DNA of 64,000 nucleotides from Podospora pseudoanserina (taxonomy: Eukaryota > Ascomycota > Sordariomycetes > Sordariales > Podosporaceae). This document shows positions 21,821 to 34,035 of the stretch, piece after piece. The stretch is taken from positions 3,735,001 to 3,799,000 of the forward strand of contig NC_085922.1 of the NCBI RefSeq assembly GCF_035222485.1, given 5' to 3'. The translations under genes were made by a program, and so were the position numbers. How positions within the stretch are numbered: position 1 is the first letter of the stretch; every line of letters begins with the position of its first letter. The notes under the pieces were generated by a model. The model was not told the DNA's origin. It saw only the letters and a list, made by a program, of their open reading frames with translations, and ran no database searches.

Positions 21821-23535
21821 ATGCGCCGGCTCAATCTGGTTCTCCTGGCTTCGCTGCAGCTCTGCAGAGCTCGACAGCCCAGCTTTAGCATTCACGAGGA
21901 TCTGCTGGCCCATCCACAGGTATGTCATTGGTCATTGTTAGCTGTCAAGTAGCAACACCAGCTCACAATTCGACTGTTTTTTTTTTTAAGTTCGAGATTG
22001 TCTTTTCCGATCAATTCATTTCCGAAGCCGACGCTCTCGCTCTCCTCGACACACAATCATCGTCCTCCCCAGCTCCCTCTCCAACCCCATCATCCCAGAC
22101 CGAGCTCGCCAGCCCGTCCACAGAGACAGATGCCAGCAATGGCCAACAACAAGACCCCGAAGACACCGACGATGATTCCAACCCGGTCTCCGAGACGTAC
22201 GAGCTGATCAACTCTGCCCCGTGGAAATATCTCTGCACCGTACCCGTCCTCGCTCCCCCTCCAACACTCAACCAAACCGCCACCGAGCTCGCCAAGGCCG
22301 AAGAAGCTCGGGAAATGTCCCGTGCCTCGGCCAAGGGATGGGAGCTCATGAGTGGTCTTGAAGGACATTGTCTCTACTTTATGAGTGGTTGGTGGAGCTA
22401 TTCTTTCTGCTACGGCAAAGACGTTGTTCAGTTCCATGCTCTGCCACGAGGCACCGAAGGGGGCCCGCCTGTCCGGGATGACAGCAGCCAGGAGTATGTG
22501 CTGGGAAGGGCGCTACCCGCTTCTGAGCAACCAAAGGACGGGCAAGAAAAGGGCTTGGCCCCTCCCAACTCGGAGCTACAGGTTAAGGGCGACCAACGAT
22601 ACCTCGTCCAGAAGTTCGAGGGTGGTACCGTTTGCGATCTCACCAACAAACCACGCACCATTGAGGTGCAGTATCACTGCCATCCCGGCGTGGCAGGGGA
22701 CAGGATCAGCTGGATCAAAGAGGTTACGATTTGCACCTACCTCATGGTGGTGCAGACACCACGACTCTGCGATGATGTGGCTTTTCTCCCACCAAAGGTC
22801 ACCAAAAGACATCCCGTTACCTGCAAGCAAATCGTCAGCAGCGAAGAGGAGGAGTCGGCATGGAGATATCAGAAGCAGGTCGAGGCCGGCGGTGTGCTCG
22901 AGGGCGCTGGCGAGAGAGCCAGGCTCAAGGTTGGCCGCCCTAATGGTGGAGCCGACAGCAATCCCTTTTCGGGCATGACCATCGGGGGCGTGGTGGTGGG
23001 GGGACAAAAGATCCTGGGAGGAAAAGTGAATGCCGATGGAACCCCGGCGTTTAAGCTCATGCCTCCCCGACACATATCCGCCCTCGCTACGCCCAAGGCG
23101 GCGACCGTGACCCATGTTTTGCTCGCCAAAGAGAAGGAAGGGGCCCCTATTGAAAGGCTCAGTCCGGAAAAGCTAGAGGAGCTGGGCATCAAGGATGCGT
23201 TCTTGGACGAGATGGAGGCCCAGTTGGAGGCGGTATCCGGCGGTGAGGGGTGGAGAGTAGAAGTAGTGGACGCGCCTGGCCAGGAGCGACAGTATGTGGT
23301 CTATCAAATGCTCGACAACGGCGCCGACGCAATCGACCTGGAGAAGAAGCACACTTTGCCTCCTGGTGGTGCCGAAGACCAAAAGACCAAGGGCGAGAGG
23401 CAGAAGACGGCGACCAAGAAGCAAAAACCAAAGGCCAAGAAGACCGCCGGGCAACAGGAAAAGACGGAAGGCAAAAAACCGCGTCTCGATGACGACGAGG
23501 AAGGGTCCAAAGAGGAGTTCAAGGATGAGCTGTAA
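21821..23535 (+). CDS. YOS9: Protein OS-9 homologue, ER quality-control lectin
   Basis: Exon 1 21821-21919 encodes a signal peptide (MRRLNLVLLASLQLCRA). A 71-nt intron (GTATGT, poly-T, AAG) follows, then exon 2 21991-23535, giving 547 aa. The mannose-6-phosphate-receptor-homology domain spans roughly residues 105-270: CLYFMSGWWSYSFCYGKDV carries the WW-Y-Y pattern that binds trimmed high-mannose glycans, and further paired Cys follow (TVCDLTNKPR, YHCHPG, TYLMVVQTPRLCDD). The C-terminal third is Lys/Glu-rich and ends in KDEL, a direct ER-retrieval signal. In yeast Yos9 sits in the Hrd1-Hrd3 complex and selects misfolded glycoproteins for ER-associated degradation. Length and domain order fit fungal Yos9. 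Confidence 0.93.
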
Positions 23536-24501
23536 GGTACCCGTTATGTATATTGGCACTAGTTGCATATATTAACAGTCATCAAACTACTTTTCTTTCT
23601 GGAACAGCTGCCGCCGGGGGAGTCCGCATTATGGGGCTTGCCTCGGTTTGTTCAAACTGCCCGGAATCTGCTCCGGCGCCTCCCTCCTACATTACATAAC
23701 CTATCATTGCAAGAGCCTCATCAACCAACCACCCATTCAGAAGACTGCCGGGAAGAAAACAAGTGTTTTATGGGGCATTTGCCACTGGCCAGGGGTAATA
23801 TGTAGCCATGTCCCCACCTTTGCAGGACTAATTCTTGCTCCTGCAGGTGGCGATGTGAAGTCTTTTCTTCTTCTTTTTTTCACAGCGCGCGCTGGACGCA
23901 TGTATAATGACGACTGGCTTTTCACAATCACTTTGTCCCTTCTTTCTTTTCCCTCTTCGCTCTCTCTTTTTGCTTGATGACCACCAACAGCACCTTCAAG
24001 CCGATTCTGCGCGACTGAGTTGTCAGACTCCGGACTGGGACAAGCATCCGTTGGGTTTGCGGTGATCATCGCCGTTGGGTTGGAAGCGAGCGAAAGGGGG
24101 TGTCTTGGCATCCGTCATACCCTTCCCTCTTCCCATCCCGCGCTCCTGCCGCCTATCTTTTCGAGCAAGGGGTCTCCTCCAAGCACACGGACCCTTTTCT
24201 CTAATTGTTTTTCGAGAATCCGGACTCCCGAGACATCGTGACGACAAGGAAGCATCATCACCGGCCCGGCAAGAGGATACTTAACAGTTGCTGTCAAGAG
24301 TGGGAAGCCATCCGGTTGGCTCACTGTCTTATATTTGAGATTGAGTGGGAAAAAAAGAAAAGAAATAAAAAGTTGGGATGAACGGATAGACACGTTGGCA
24401 TATTACGCGATATTACATCAGACGAACGCTTATATCGAGCCCTGGCCCTGGTCAACGGAAACGGCAGTTGAAACGGAATCACAGGGGGTTAGGTGGGAAG
24501 A
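23536..24501. other. Intergenic
   Basis: 3' end of YOS9 and upstream region of the Zn2Cys6 gene. No gene or notable repeat seen. Confidence 0.45.
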
Positions 24502-26680
24502 ATGGACACACATATGGATCATATCAAAACGGAGGACGAGGAAGACCAGGGGCCCGGGCTACCGCACCCGACTCCGTCATCGCAGGCACGACAGACACCG
24601 GCACCAACAAAACGACAACCTAGCTTGACTGAGTCCAGTCGAGGGGGTAGGAGGATAGCATCAAGCTTGACGGCCAACAGAAAGGTTTGCGACCATTGCA
24701 GGACGAGACGGATAAAATGCGATTACCAATTCCCTTGCCAGCAGTGCCTCAATGCCGCCTTGGTGTGCAAAAGGGACCAGGTCCCACGGAAAAGAGGTCC
24801 CAAGCCAGGTCATGGTCGAGTCCTTGACAGGATACGGTCAAAAGAGGAGGAAGTACTGGGGATAGCGTCGAGGGAGAGCAGCGCCGAGTATGTTATATTC
24901 AGCACGATGGGCATTTCGTAAACTAACTCCGGAACGAGAAACAGCTTTGAGACCACCCCGAGCAGTCTCGCCACCCCTCAGTCCACGCCTCCCGACACGC
25001 CTTTTCCGAATCCGTCTGCTGACGCCCAGCATGGCCGCTCTGGACGGCAGAGATACCATCATCTCATTCCGCTGTGTGTTGAGGTTTACACGGCTCACCT
25101 GTACCCTCTCCTCCCTGTAGTTCACCTACCCACACTGCAGAGCTACTGCTGTCAACCCTCGGTTCCGCCATCTCAGAGGACGCTACTGCTCGCCTTATCG
25201 GCTCTCACGTCCCTTCATGTTGCATCTCTTCCACCACCCTCCCGGCCCCCATCAGGGAGTAATACCGACTGGATCAGCGCAGCAAAGTCGTTTCTGGAAG
25301 AATGCTCGGCCACACGCCAGGCATACGACTATGTTGCTCACCTCCAGCTGAACGATATTTTGACGTCGTTTCTGCTGTCCAGACTTTACATTGAAATGGG
25401 AAACAGCCGAAAAGCCTGGGTGTATCTGCGAGAAACAGGTGCTCTGGCGGCCGAGTTTGGTCTGGATCGGGAAGATGGATATGCAGGTTCGGAAGGAGAA
25501 GATGACCTGGCGAGGAGGAGGCTGTTCTGGGCAGTTCTGATTTCCGAGAGGTAAGTTTCGTGACCACTACGGGACGAGGACGTCTGCTGACAGGAACAGG
25601 GAATTTGCCATCCTGAGAAACAAGCCCATCACGAGCTTCAGACGGAAACCAGAACTGCCAACTTTTGGATACCGGTATGAAGATCCGGGTGTCCATGCTG
25701 GCTTGCTACAGCTGGCGGAGGTATACAAGCCGGTTGGTGAGGACTTTGTCGCTGCGTGGAACGACACCTCCCCCCAAAACGAAGATTCGCCGGCCGCTCA
25801 CAACATGAAAGCCGCAAAGCTGCTGGAGCTCCAACGCCGTCTGTCACAGGTGACAGAGTCAGGGGAGGAGGCGACAGAAATGCAAAGGGTGCATCTCACG
25901 ATTACTCGTCAGTGGCTGAAGCTGGTTACTTGGCAACTGTCGTTCCGCGCCCACCTGCTGTCGTTCGGCAACGTCCACGAAAGCATGCGGTTCACTTATC
26001 CGCTCATCATCGCCCACGAGACGTTGTCGTTTCTAAACTCGCTACCGCCAGGGCGCTGCTATGGTAGGATTTCGACCATGGAAAAGATTTACGAGATTGG
26101 CATCTGGTGGCTCAATGTCGTCGGGGCTGTGGATAACCTCGAGCTTGGGAGGCACGGTGTCAAGACAGATGATAACCTTCTGGACGCTTTTGTCAGGGTT
26201 CTCAGCGTCGGCGAACAGAGCAGGGTACTGTTTGCAGAACGGCTCAAGATGTTTGCCGCTGCTGGCGACAAGTCAGATCTCAGTTACATGGTGGGCAGGA
26301 AGTTCTCCCAAGAGGTGAGAGAGCAAGGACACAAAGAGATCAAGACGGAGGAGTCGGAGCCGAGATCTGTGCCGCGAACAGCACACAGCAGCAGTAGATA
26401 CCACCACGGCGGGCCGTCGCTGGCGGTGGACACGCCCTCACCGGCGACCAATGGGCCTCCAACGGCACCTCACACCAACGAGACACCGCCGCCGCCGTGG
26501 TTCCAGGGGTACAATAACAGTGCCATCACCACGCCTACCAGCTCTGGGTGGGCGTCGACGACGTCAGAGGTGAACAGTCCGGAGATTTTGTTCAGTCCTG
26601 ACATTGTCAGTCCCGGGCCGGGAGCGACGAGCTTTGGGTATTTTCGCTTTCCGGGGCCAAAGCCAGGGGAGGGGGCTTGA
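24502..26680 (+). CDS. Zn2Cys6 transcription factor (sugar-regulator type)
   Basis: Three exons: 24502-24887, 24945-25550 and 25600-26680 (introns 24888-24944 and 25551-25599, both GT-AG, phase 2), giving 690 aa. The binuclear zinc cluster lies at residues 63-89, C-x2-C-x6-C-x5-C-x2-C-x6-C (CDHCRTRRIKCDYQFPCQQC...), followed by a basic linker PRKRGPKPGHGRVLDRIR. The middle-homology region is present (YPLLPVVHLPTLQSYC, LLALSALTSLHVA, RRRLFWAVLISER). The tail is Pro/Ser/Thr-rich. The layout resembles fungal maltose/starch and other sugar-pathway activators, but the target is not known. An alternative 3' splice site 6 nt upstream (after 25593) would add two residues. No pathway gene lies next to it. 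Confidence 0.88.
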
Positions 26681-27019
26681 CATGGGTGTTTTGCTAGATC
26701 ATAATGTTTGTATATGAACCCGCCAAAAAAAATTAAAAAGTAGAGGAAGCGATTTCCATTCATCACGAACACTTGTCCAATTCTGATTAACCCCAACCCC
26801 CGATTGACAAAGTGGAAACATCACGCGGGAACAAAGACATGACGAAAAGAAGATGTATATATATAATATTAAAAAATGACCAATAAACTAAAACAATGCA
26901 TGCATGCTATGTACTGTATCCGAGTTCTTTCGTTCCTGCACCTTTTCTTACCGCCCCTCCCCCCCCCAAGCCCCTTCTTTTTGTTCCTTTTCCTCTGGGT
27001 ATATCTACCTCCCTCAAAA
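26681..27019. other. Intergenic between convergent genes
   Basis: 3' UTR sequence of the Zn2Cys6 gene and the ABC transporter, A/T-rich, with a C-rich run near 26960. No gene seen. Confidence 0.5.
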
Positions 27020-30000
27020 CTACTGCAACATCTGCTGCATAGCATTAACCCTATACCCCTCCCTCCGTCCCATCAACTCCTCATGCGTCCCCTTATCCAC
27101 CACCTCGCCCCCCTCCACCACAAAAATCACATCCGCCTTCTTCACGGTGTGCAGCCTGTGCGTAATAGCCAGCACGGTCGTCCCCCGCGCGACTTTGTCC
27201 AACCCCTCCTGCAGCGCCGCTTCAGAGGCAGCATCCAAAGCCGAAGTGCTCTCGTCAAGCAGCAACAACCTCGGCTTGCGAACCAACGCTCTCGCGATGG
27301 CAAGTCTCTGCCTCTGCCCACCGGACAAGCGACCGGCGGAGGCGCCGCACTGGGTGTCGTACCCCTCCGGCATGGCCATGATCACGTCGTGGATGTTGGC
27401 TAGCTTGCACGCCTCCTCGATCTCCTCCTGGGTGGGGACGTGGTCGGGTTTGGAGCCGAGGGAGACGTTGAACCGGATGGTGCCGTCGAACAAGGCCGGG
27501 TCCTGCGGGACAATGGCGATGGAGTCCTTGATGGAGGCGACGGAAGAGGTGATGTCTACGTTGTCGAGCAGGATTGAGCCCGACGAGGGGGAGTAGAGGT
27601 TCTGGACGAGGGACATGATTGTTGATTTTCCTGCTCCGGATGGGCCGACGAGGCCGACGAATTGACCGGGGGTGATGGTGAAGGAGACGTTCTTGAGGGT
27701 CCGGTGGTCTGGGCGGGAGGGGTAGGAGAAGGTGACGTTGGTGAAGGTGATTTTCATGCCTGGTTCACCGCCAGTAGCGGCCTTGGCTGCCGGGGAGAGG
27801 GCAGACTCCGGGTCGGAAGAGGGGCCGGGCTTGCCGTGCGGGCCACGCTTGGAGTCGATCTCGTTGTTTGTTCCCAGTGCCAAAACGTTCATGATGCGGG
27901 AGAAGGCGGTGCGGGCGCGGGAGAACTCGGGGGCGAGGGTGAACATTTGGCCCCAGAGCTGGGCGCTGACGAGCATGGAGACGACGATGATGAAGAATTG
28001 GGTTTGGTTGGCCTCGCCCGACATGATCTTTTGCGAACCCCACCAGTAGGCGAAGGCGTAGATCAAAAAGGACATGCTGTTGCTGATGGCGAGCCAGATG
28101 TTGGTGAAGGCTGCCGCGCGGACCATTTCGTCGCGGGTGTTCTTCAGGAGGCGGGCGTACGAGCCCATGACCTCCTTTTCGAGGGACAAGGCGGCGACGG
28201 TCTTGATGGATTGGACGGCTTCGACGGCCACACCGGTTGCCTTGGCGTAGGAGGCCGCGTGGCGCTCTTCGTAGCGGGCGAGCTGGCGGAGCTGCATGAA
28301 GCCCGCCCCGAGGAGGATCGGGACGACGGAGAGACAGACGATGGCAATCTTCCACTGGATGATGTGCGATAGGATGATGGCGACGAAGAAGTTGACGATG
28401 ATGGCAAAGACGGTGCCGATGGTGCTACCCGAGAAACCACCGATGGCGGCACTGTCTTTGGTGATGATGTCAAGCAGGGAAGTAGGGTTGCGGCCGCCGG
28501 ATTGGTGCCATTCGACACCCTGCTCCATTAGGCTTCTGAAACTGAGCACGCGGATGGCATACAGCATTCTCTCGGCGATGAGACCAAAGCAGGACCACGC
28601 AAAGAAGTTGGCCAGGAGCTCAATGCAGGCCAGCATGAAGAGCAAACCACCAAAGAACTTTCCGAGGTCGAGGATGTCCTCGGGCGAGTTCTCGCACGGG
28701 TTGAGAGCACCAACGGTGAAACCAAAGATGAGACCAGATCCGGAGAAAGTACCACCGACAATGACAGCCGCGAAGACAGCCAGAAGCAACCAGGGGAAGG
28801 AAGGCTTGACAAGACGGGCCAGACCAGCAAACACGGATCCCCAGCCGGCCTCCTTCTCCTTCTCCTCCTTGTCATTGGCCGCCTTTTCAGCAGCAGACTC
28901 ATCCCTGCTGGAGATGGAAGCAGCAAGAACCTTGGCTGCCTCCTCCTCTTCCTCGTCAACGACAACAACATCCTTCTTCTCGCTGATCTCAGCAACAGCC
29001 GAAGCAGCAGCCTCCTGGTTACCCAAGCTCTGCAGCTTGGCCATGGCAAAGAACTTGCCATCTTCTCTCGCCATCAGCTCGTCGTACACCCCCTCCTCCA
29101 CAACCTCACCCGCCTCCAGAACAACAATCTTGTCCGCATTGCGAATGGTACTCAACCTATGAGCAATGGAAATTACCGTCCTCCCCTCAGCAGCCCGCTC
29201 AACAGCGAGCTGGATCTTTTTCTCAGAAGTCGAATCCAGCGCAGCAGTGGCCTCGTCCAGCAGCAAAATCTTGGGATCTCTAATCAAGGCACGCGCGAGC
29301 GCCACTCGCTGTCTTTGGCCACCAGACACCAAAGACCCCTTGGGCCCAGCAAAAGTACCGTAGCCCTTTTCCAAATTGGAGATGAAGTTGTGCGCGTCAG
29401 CCTGGACGGCAGCCTCCTTGACAAGACGGATGACTTCCTGCACCGCAGGGTTGGCAACGCTACTGTCGTCAACGGCATCCTTGCCCTTCTTGGCCAGCTC
29501 GGCGAGCTCGCCACCTTCTACCACCGCCTTGAGAGCTTGGTGTTCTGGCTTGGGGGAGTTGACCAGACCGAGAGCGATGTTCTCAAGGATGGAGCGGTCG
29601 AGAAGAGAAGGTTCTTGCTGGACGAGAGAGACAAAACTGCGGAGGTGGGACACGTTCAGTGTCTTGATGTCTGTGCCGTCCAGGGTAATGACACCAGAAT
29701 CGGGATCCTGCAGACGGGCGACGAGGGCGGCGATGGTGGATTTACCGCTTCCCGAAAGACCGACGAGGGCGGTGTGCTTGCCTGCCGGGAGGACAAGGTT
29801 GACGTTGCGGAGGACTGGCTGCTCGGCGCGGGAGGGGTAGGCAAAGGAGACGTTTTCGAGCTGTATGTGGCCGGTGGTGGTCTCAACTGGCAAAAAGGCG
29901 CCTTCGGAGGAAGTGCCGTCGATGGTGGAGGGGGCGTTGATGTCAGCCATCAGACGAGAAAAGGCAGTGGAGGCGCTGCCGAGGATGGGGAGGATGGGAG

Positions 30001-31311
30001 CGATGTTGCCGAGACAGACACAGGCTTTCAGGGAGTGTTAGTTGTTGACAGTCAGTAAAAAAAGGGGAAGGGGAAGGGGGGGGGAGAGAGCGAGAGAGAG
30101 ACAGAAAAACATACCATCAACCAACAAGAACACCACAGTATAAATCTGACCAACAGTTTCGGTTCCCTCGCCCCTGATGGTATCAACAACCATGCGACTA
30201 CCCTGCCAGAAGGCCAGAGCATTGGCGCTGTACGCAATAAAGTACAGCATACCAGCCTGCATGGCAGCAGCAATGCCCTTTTTGACACCAGCACCTCTAG
30301 CCACGGAGACATGCTCGGCAAACTTCTTTTCCAGTCTGCCAGCCATACCGAACGACTGCACGACACCGACGTGCTGAAGCGCCTCACCGGCAATGTTGCT
30401 GGCGGCAGTCTGGGAAGAAGCACTGATGACCATGAACTTGGTGACAAAAAAGCCACCGCCCATCGCCATGAGCAAGAACGCCGGGATGAGCGAGACCAAA
30501 ATACCGGCCAGCTTTGCCTGCTTGATGAACGCGACGACGTAGCAGGCGAAGAAGAAACTGGTCGAGGCGATCAAAACGCCCACCTTTTCGGAAGTACCGG
30601 CCTGGACAGCAGTCATGTCGCCCTGAAGTCTGGTCGAGACCTCACCGCTGGCGGCAGATCGCGCGTCGAAGAAGCCGGGGGGCTGTCTCAGCAAAGCCTG
30701 GACATACTGCCCTCTGAGTCTCTGAGCGAGACGCTGGGAGAAGAGAGACCAGGACAGGACGTAAACGTAGATGCAAACCAAGGCAGCAATGGCAATATAC
30801 ACCAGCTTGAGGACCTTGTCGTTGATGGAAGCCTCATAGGCGAAAGGGTCGTTGACGCCGTTGATGGAGGTGGAAGTGGAGGTGAGGTCAGAGTCGCCGG
30901 CCGCACAGGTGGCATCGTTCATGTTGTCGACGAGCTCGCCAAAGATGATGCCCATCAGGGGGAAGGGGATACCGGCACCGGCGGCGGAGATGACGCCGGT
31001 GATGAGAAGACAGACGTCGATCCATGTTGGCGACGCGGAAGCAAAGATCTTGAGCCAGACGAGGAGGCCACCTTGGGGCTGGAGAGATGTTAGGGATCGA
31101 GTCAAATGTAAACAATGAGTGAAGCTATTCAGGGGCCGAAAAGGGGGATTTAGGGGCAGACACAGAAAAGACTTACGGCTTGTTCGGCAGCTGCCGGCGC
31201 ATCAGAAGCACTTCCAGTGGTGGTAGGGGCAAGTGCCTTCTCCTTATCAGCGGCCGCATCACTCGCTGCGGCGCTGTGCGGACGCTTCTCTCCGGAAGCC
31301 TCGACCGCCAT
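27020..31311 (-). CDS. Full-length ABCB (MDR/P-glycoprotein-type) ABC transporter
   Basis: Three exons: 31311-31177, 31078-30115 and 30024-27020 (introns of 98 and 90 nt), giving 1,367 aa arranged TMD1-NBD1-TMD2-NBD2. NBD1 has Walker A GLSGSGKST (about residue 455), signature LVSGGQRQR and Walker B ILLLDEATAALD. NBD2 has GPSGAGKST (about 1160), LSGGQRQR and LLLLDESTSALD. Both H-loops (SIAHRLST and AITHRLHT) are intact, so both sites look active. Six-helix bundles flank the NBDs. The ATG at 31311 is preferred; the frame upstream has only a non-ATG start. Its upstream region holds three ATCWGATAA iron-GATA motifs, and a GNAT and an NPS6-type synthetase follow. MDR-type pumps linked to extracellular-siderophore genes are known in ascomycetes, so export or recycling of siderophore material is inferred. 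Confidence 0.95.
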
Positions 31312-31750
31312 TGTACCTGCTTTTTTACCGTGTTGCTTCCACGGCGGGGGGGCAGGTTCTCTTGGCGAAATCAGGCCACTTTTTCTGGACAAGAGAGAGA
31401 AGAGATTGTGCGTGGGAAGAGATCACAATCTGAAAGGGGACATGGGAAGGGAAACACAACACAGGCCAAAAAGAAGTTATGGCGGGATGAATACCCCCGT
31501 CTCCCGGGGCGTTGATCTTTTCCCTGGGGGAAACACATTTCAGGCAATTTTTTTTTGGTCTCCTTGTTACCTTATTCTGGTGACCAATTCACTGTATGTT
31601 TCCCCCACTCACCCCAGTCACTTCAGCGGCCGAAACAGTGAGGTGACCTTCCCCCAGCAAAACGACAGCGGAAGCCCCCGGTTCTACCCACCACCCATTG
31701 ACCCCGATTCCGGCCTTGGCGAGGGCGGATCTGATTAGGTGAACGGACGG

Positions 31751-31759
31751 ATCTGATAA
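31751..31759 (+). promoter_or_regulatory. Iron-GATA motif ATCTGATAA
   Basis: Exact match to ATCWGATAA, the site of SREA/SRE/URBS1-type GATA repressors that shut off siderophore genes in iron-rich cells. It lies 440 bp upstream of the ABC transporter start. Confidence 0.6.
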
Positions 31760-32037
31760 AAAATTTGTTGCGCTGGGCGGCCCCCACATGATGGTCTTCG
31801 ACGTGACCCTCGAGTTGCGTCCTTTTTTTAATTACCTTGGTATGCGGTCGTCCTGCATGGTTCCTGCTTTGCTGTCCCTTGATCAGATGAAGTAGGCATC
31901 ACGGTATGTATCTTGTGAAAAGATTACTTATTTGTGGGAGATTTGAACGGAATTGCACCAGATCACCGCCGGTCTTCGAGGTCTTCATCCGACTTTCTTG
32001 TGTGACCAGGGGCAAGGGGAGCTGACCCAGTTTAAAG

Positions 32038-32046
32038 TTATCTGAT
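32038..32046 (-). promoter_or_regulatory. Iron-GATA motif ATCAGATAA (reverse strand)
   Basis: TTATCTGAT on the plus strand. It lies about 730 bp upstream of the ABC start. Confidence 0.6.
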
Positions 32047-32472
32047 CCGAAGAATCTCCACTGTTCGGCTCCATGCAAACGAGCCATTTTAACGCTCGCC
32101 ATCCCAGCCACCGAACACCCCCCCTGTAAACATTCTTTCTTGCCCACCATCCGAACTCCTGCTGCTGCTTTTTCTCGCAACATTGGTCTTTTGGTTTTCT
32201 GTCTGCTGTATTACCGTTGATCCCCACCATCTTCAATGTCCACAGAGGTACAATGGCGTAACTCGTGTGTAATGATGTTCCGTAACACCACCCAAGCTGG
32301 GGGCAACGACCTCGTCAAACATCTTTGAACATCCCTCCCGAAGCACAAAACTTCCCGAAGTCTTGGCCCGGGGATATCGCCGCTTTGGGATTCCAGTGGG
32401 GCATTACGTTATGTACATGGATGGACCGACAACAGCCCACCCTGTGGTTTCCACCTGTGCATTATCACGATC

Positions 32473-32481
32473 ATCTGATAA
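32473..32481 (+). promoter_or_regulatory. Iron-GATA motif ATCTGATAA
   Basis: Third exact copy, about 1.16 kb upstream of the ABC start, before the 3' end of the GNAT gene. Confidence 0.55.
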
Positions 32482-32928
32482 AAATTCTTTGTCTGTGGCT
32501 CCATCACCCTTTCTCCACGGATCATCGACTCGGCCACACTGTCGTCATGTCCGAGAAAGGCCGTCGGACACGGTCACCGAGCGGTAGCTTCACGGGTGAA
32601 AGGGTCGTCTGGAGTTGCCCACGGTGAACTGGCACATTGTGGATTGCGCTTGTGCCTGACAGCGAGCCACGGCATTGTCTCATCTGAACCTCGAATTCGG
32701 ATCGAGACACGGCAGAGGAGACACAAGTGTGGTGGTGTCTGCTGTGCGTGAAACGTTTCTCAGAGAGGGGGGGTGGGCCTGGAATGCCCTCTCAATGCAA
32801 CCACCTTCGTACTCGTATGCTTCTCCGTGTTGGCGCCATCAACTGTCAAAGCTGTCAATTTTGGAGCCTTCATCGGCCATCTACTGGTGACAAGCTTCTT
32901 CTAGCACAGATCTAGAAGTGCGTGTCTA

Positions 32929-34035
32929 TTATGGTCTAACCTCAACGTCTGGTTGTTGTTGTTGTTGTTGTTGTTGTTGTTGAACCTGTTGTTGGCGCTG
33001 CTGCTGTTGCTTCCTCTCCTCCTGCCACTCCGCCCACACCTCCCCCAACTTTCTCCCATCAACCTTGACTCCATACACACCCTGCGGCAGCTTCACCATG
33101 AGCGGTACCTCCACGTCTTCTTTGGTCCCTAACACGGCCGCCTCGTGAACCACCTGGGCTATCTCCGCGGGGACTCTCCTGAAGCCCTTTCTGAAGTACA
33201 CGTTTTCCGATGTGGGCGTCGCTTCGAGGTAGATGGGCAATCCGATAGTGTTTCCGAGGTCAACAATGGCCTGGACAAGAGCAGAGCCAGCTCCCTTGCC
33301 TTGGTGCCTGGGGTCAACGGCAAAAGCGTGGATGTCTGTTGCGGTGATGATATTAGCGAGATGCTTAACGTGATGGGAAAGCCACAGGCAGCAAAATGAG
33401 GTCCCCGAAAGACCACCCCAGACTAAAAAGCGCCACTTGGATGCGCTGCAACGCTCAACGTGCCCTCCCAGGAAACAGTACAGCACGTGGTCTCTGCAGG
33501 AAGCACAAGAGTCTCTCTCGCAAGATAATTCCAGCAATGGAAATATCAAGCGAGCTGCTGCTGTGTTCACATGGTATTTTTGTCCAAAAATCGAGTAAAT
33601 ACCATCAGATAGAAAAAGGAAAAAAAAACACTCACAAACATACGGCCTTCCCCCCATAATCCTCTCCCTCGCACCCCAAAGCCCGTCCAGCACCCTCTCC
33701 GCCCGTGTCCTCTGCTCCCCGTGAAGCCACCCAATCTCTGGCATCTTGCGCTCCTCTTCTGTTCTAGGCTTGACAAACACGTCGCAGAGAGCCATGCCGA
33801 TGATCTCACCCGTCTCCGAGTCGACACACTTGTAGGTGTACTGCGTCTCGGAGGTGTGCCACCACTGCAGGGTGCCGTTGGTGTGCGCCTCGCGGAACTC
33901 GTCGGACGTGACGCCCGAGGGGAAGAGGATGTCGAGCAATATAGAGCCGGAGGGGTCGGTGGTGAAGGCGGCAAAGTAGGCGTCGTAGCAGGGCCGGATA
34001 TCGGGGATGAGGGCAGGGAGGACGAGGTAAGGCAT
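32929..34035 (-). CDS. GNAT-family N-acetyltransferase with poly-Gln tail
   Basis: Exons 34035-33636 and 33335-32929, intron 33635-33336 (GTGAGT...ACAG, phase 1), give 268 aa. The splice was chosen because it joins ...GGRPYV to YIHAFAVDPRHQGKGAG, restoring strand beta-4 and the acetyl-CoA pyrophosphate loop (Q/R-x-x-G-x-G/A as HQGKGAG). Downstream ATPTSENVYFRKGFRRV matches the GNAT C-terminal part. The intron is 300 nt and has no stop in the host frame, so retention would add 100 residues without shifting frame. The C-terminus is a Gln run (CAA/CAG repeat about 32952-33010). The substrate is unknown; its place beside an NPS6-type synthetase makes acetylation of a siderophore precursor or product a reasonable guess, but generic small-molecule acetylation is equally possible. 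Confidence 0.85.
   Translation of the reverse strand: MPYLVLPALIPDIRPCYDAYFAAFTTDPSGSILLDILFPSGVTSDEFREAHTNGTLQWWHTSETQYTYKCVDSETGEIIGMALCDVFVKPRTEEERKMPEIGWLHGEQRTRAERVLDGLWGARERIMGGRPYVCECFFFLFLSDGIYSIFGQKYHVNTAAARLIFPLLELSCERDSCASCRDHVLYCFLGGHVERCSASKWRFLVWGGLSGTSFCCLWLSHHVKHLANIITATDIHAFAVDPRHQGKGAGSALVQAIVDLGNTIGLPIYLEATPTSENVYFRKGFRRVPAEIAQVVHEAAVLGTKEDVEVPLMVKLPQGVYGVKVDGRKLGEVWAEWQEERKQQQQRQQQVQQQQQQQQQQPDVEVRP

Larger units (their letters stand above)
31312..32928. other. ABC transporter upstream region
   Basis: 1.6 kb between the ABC start and the 3' end of the GNAT gene (both minus strand), so its regulatory content serves mainly the ABC gene. No coding signal. It contains three ATCWGATAA motifs. 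Confidence 0.6.

Noticed and set aside
28296-29162. Plus-strand open frame of 288 codons
   Set aside because: Antisense to the ABC transporter, whose motifs are complete.
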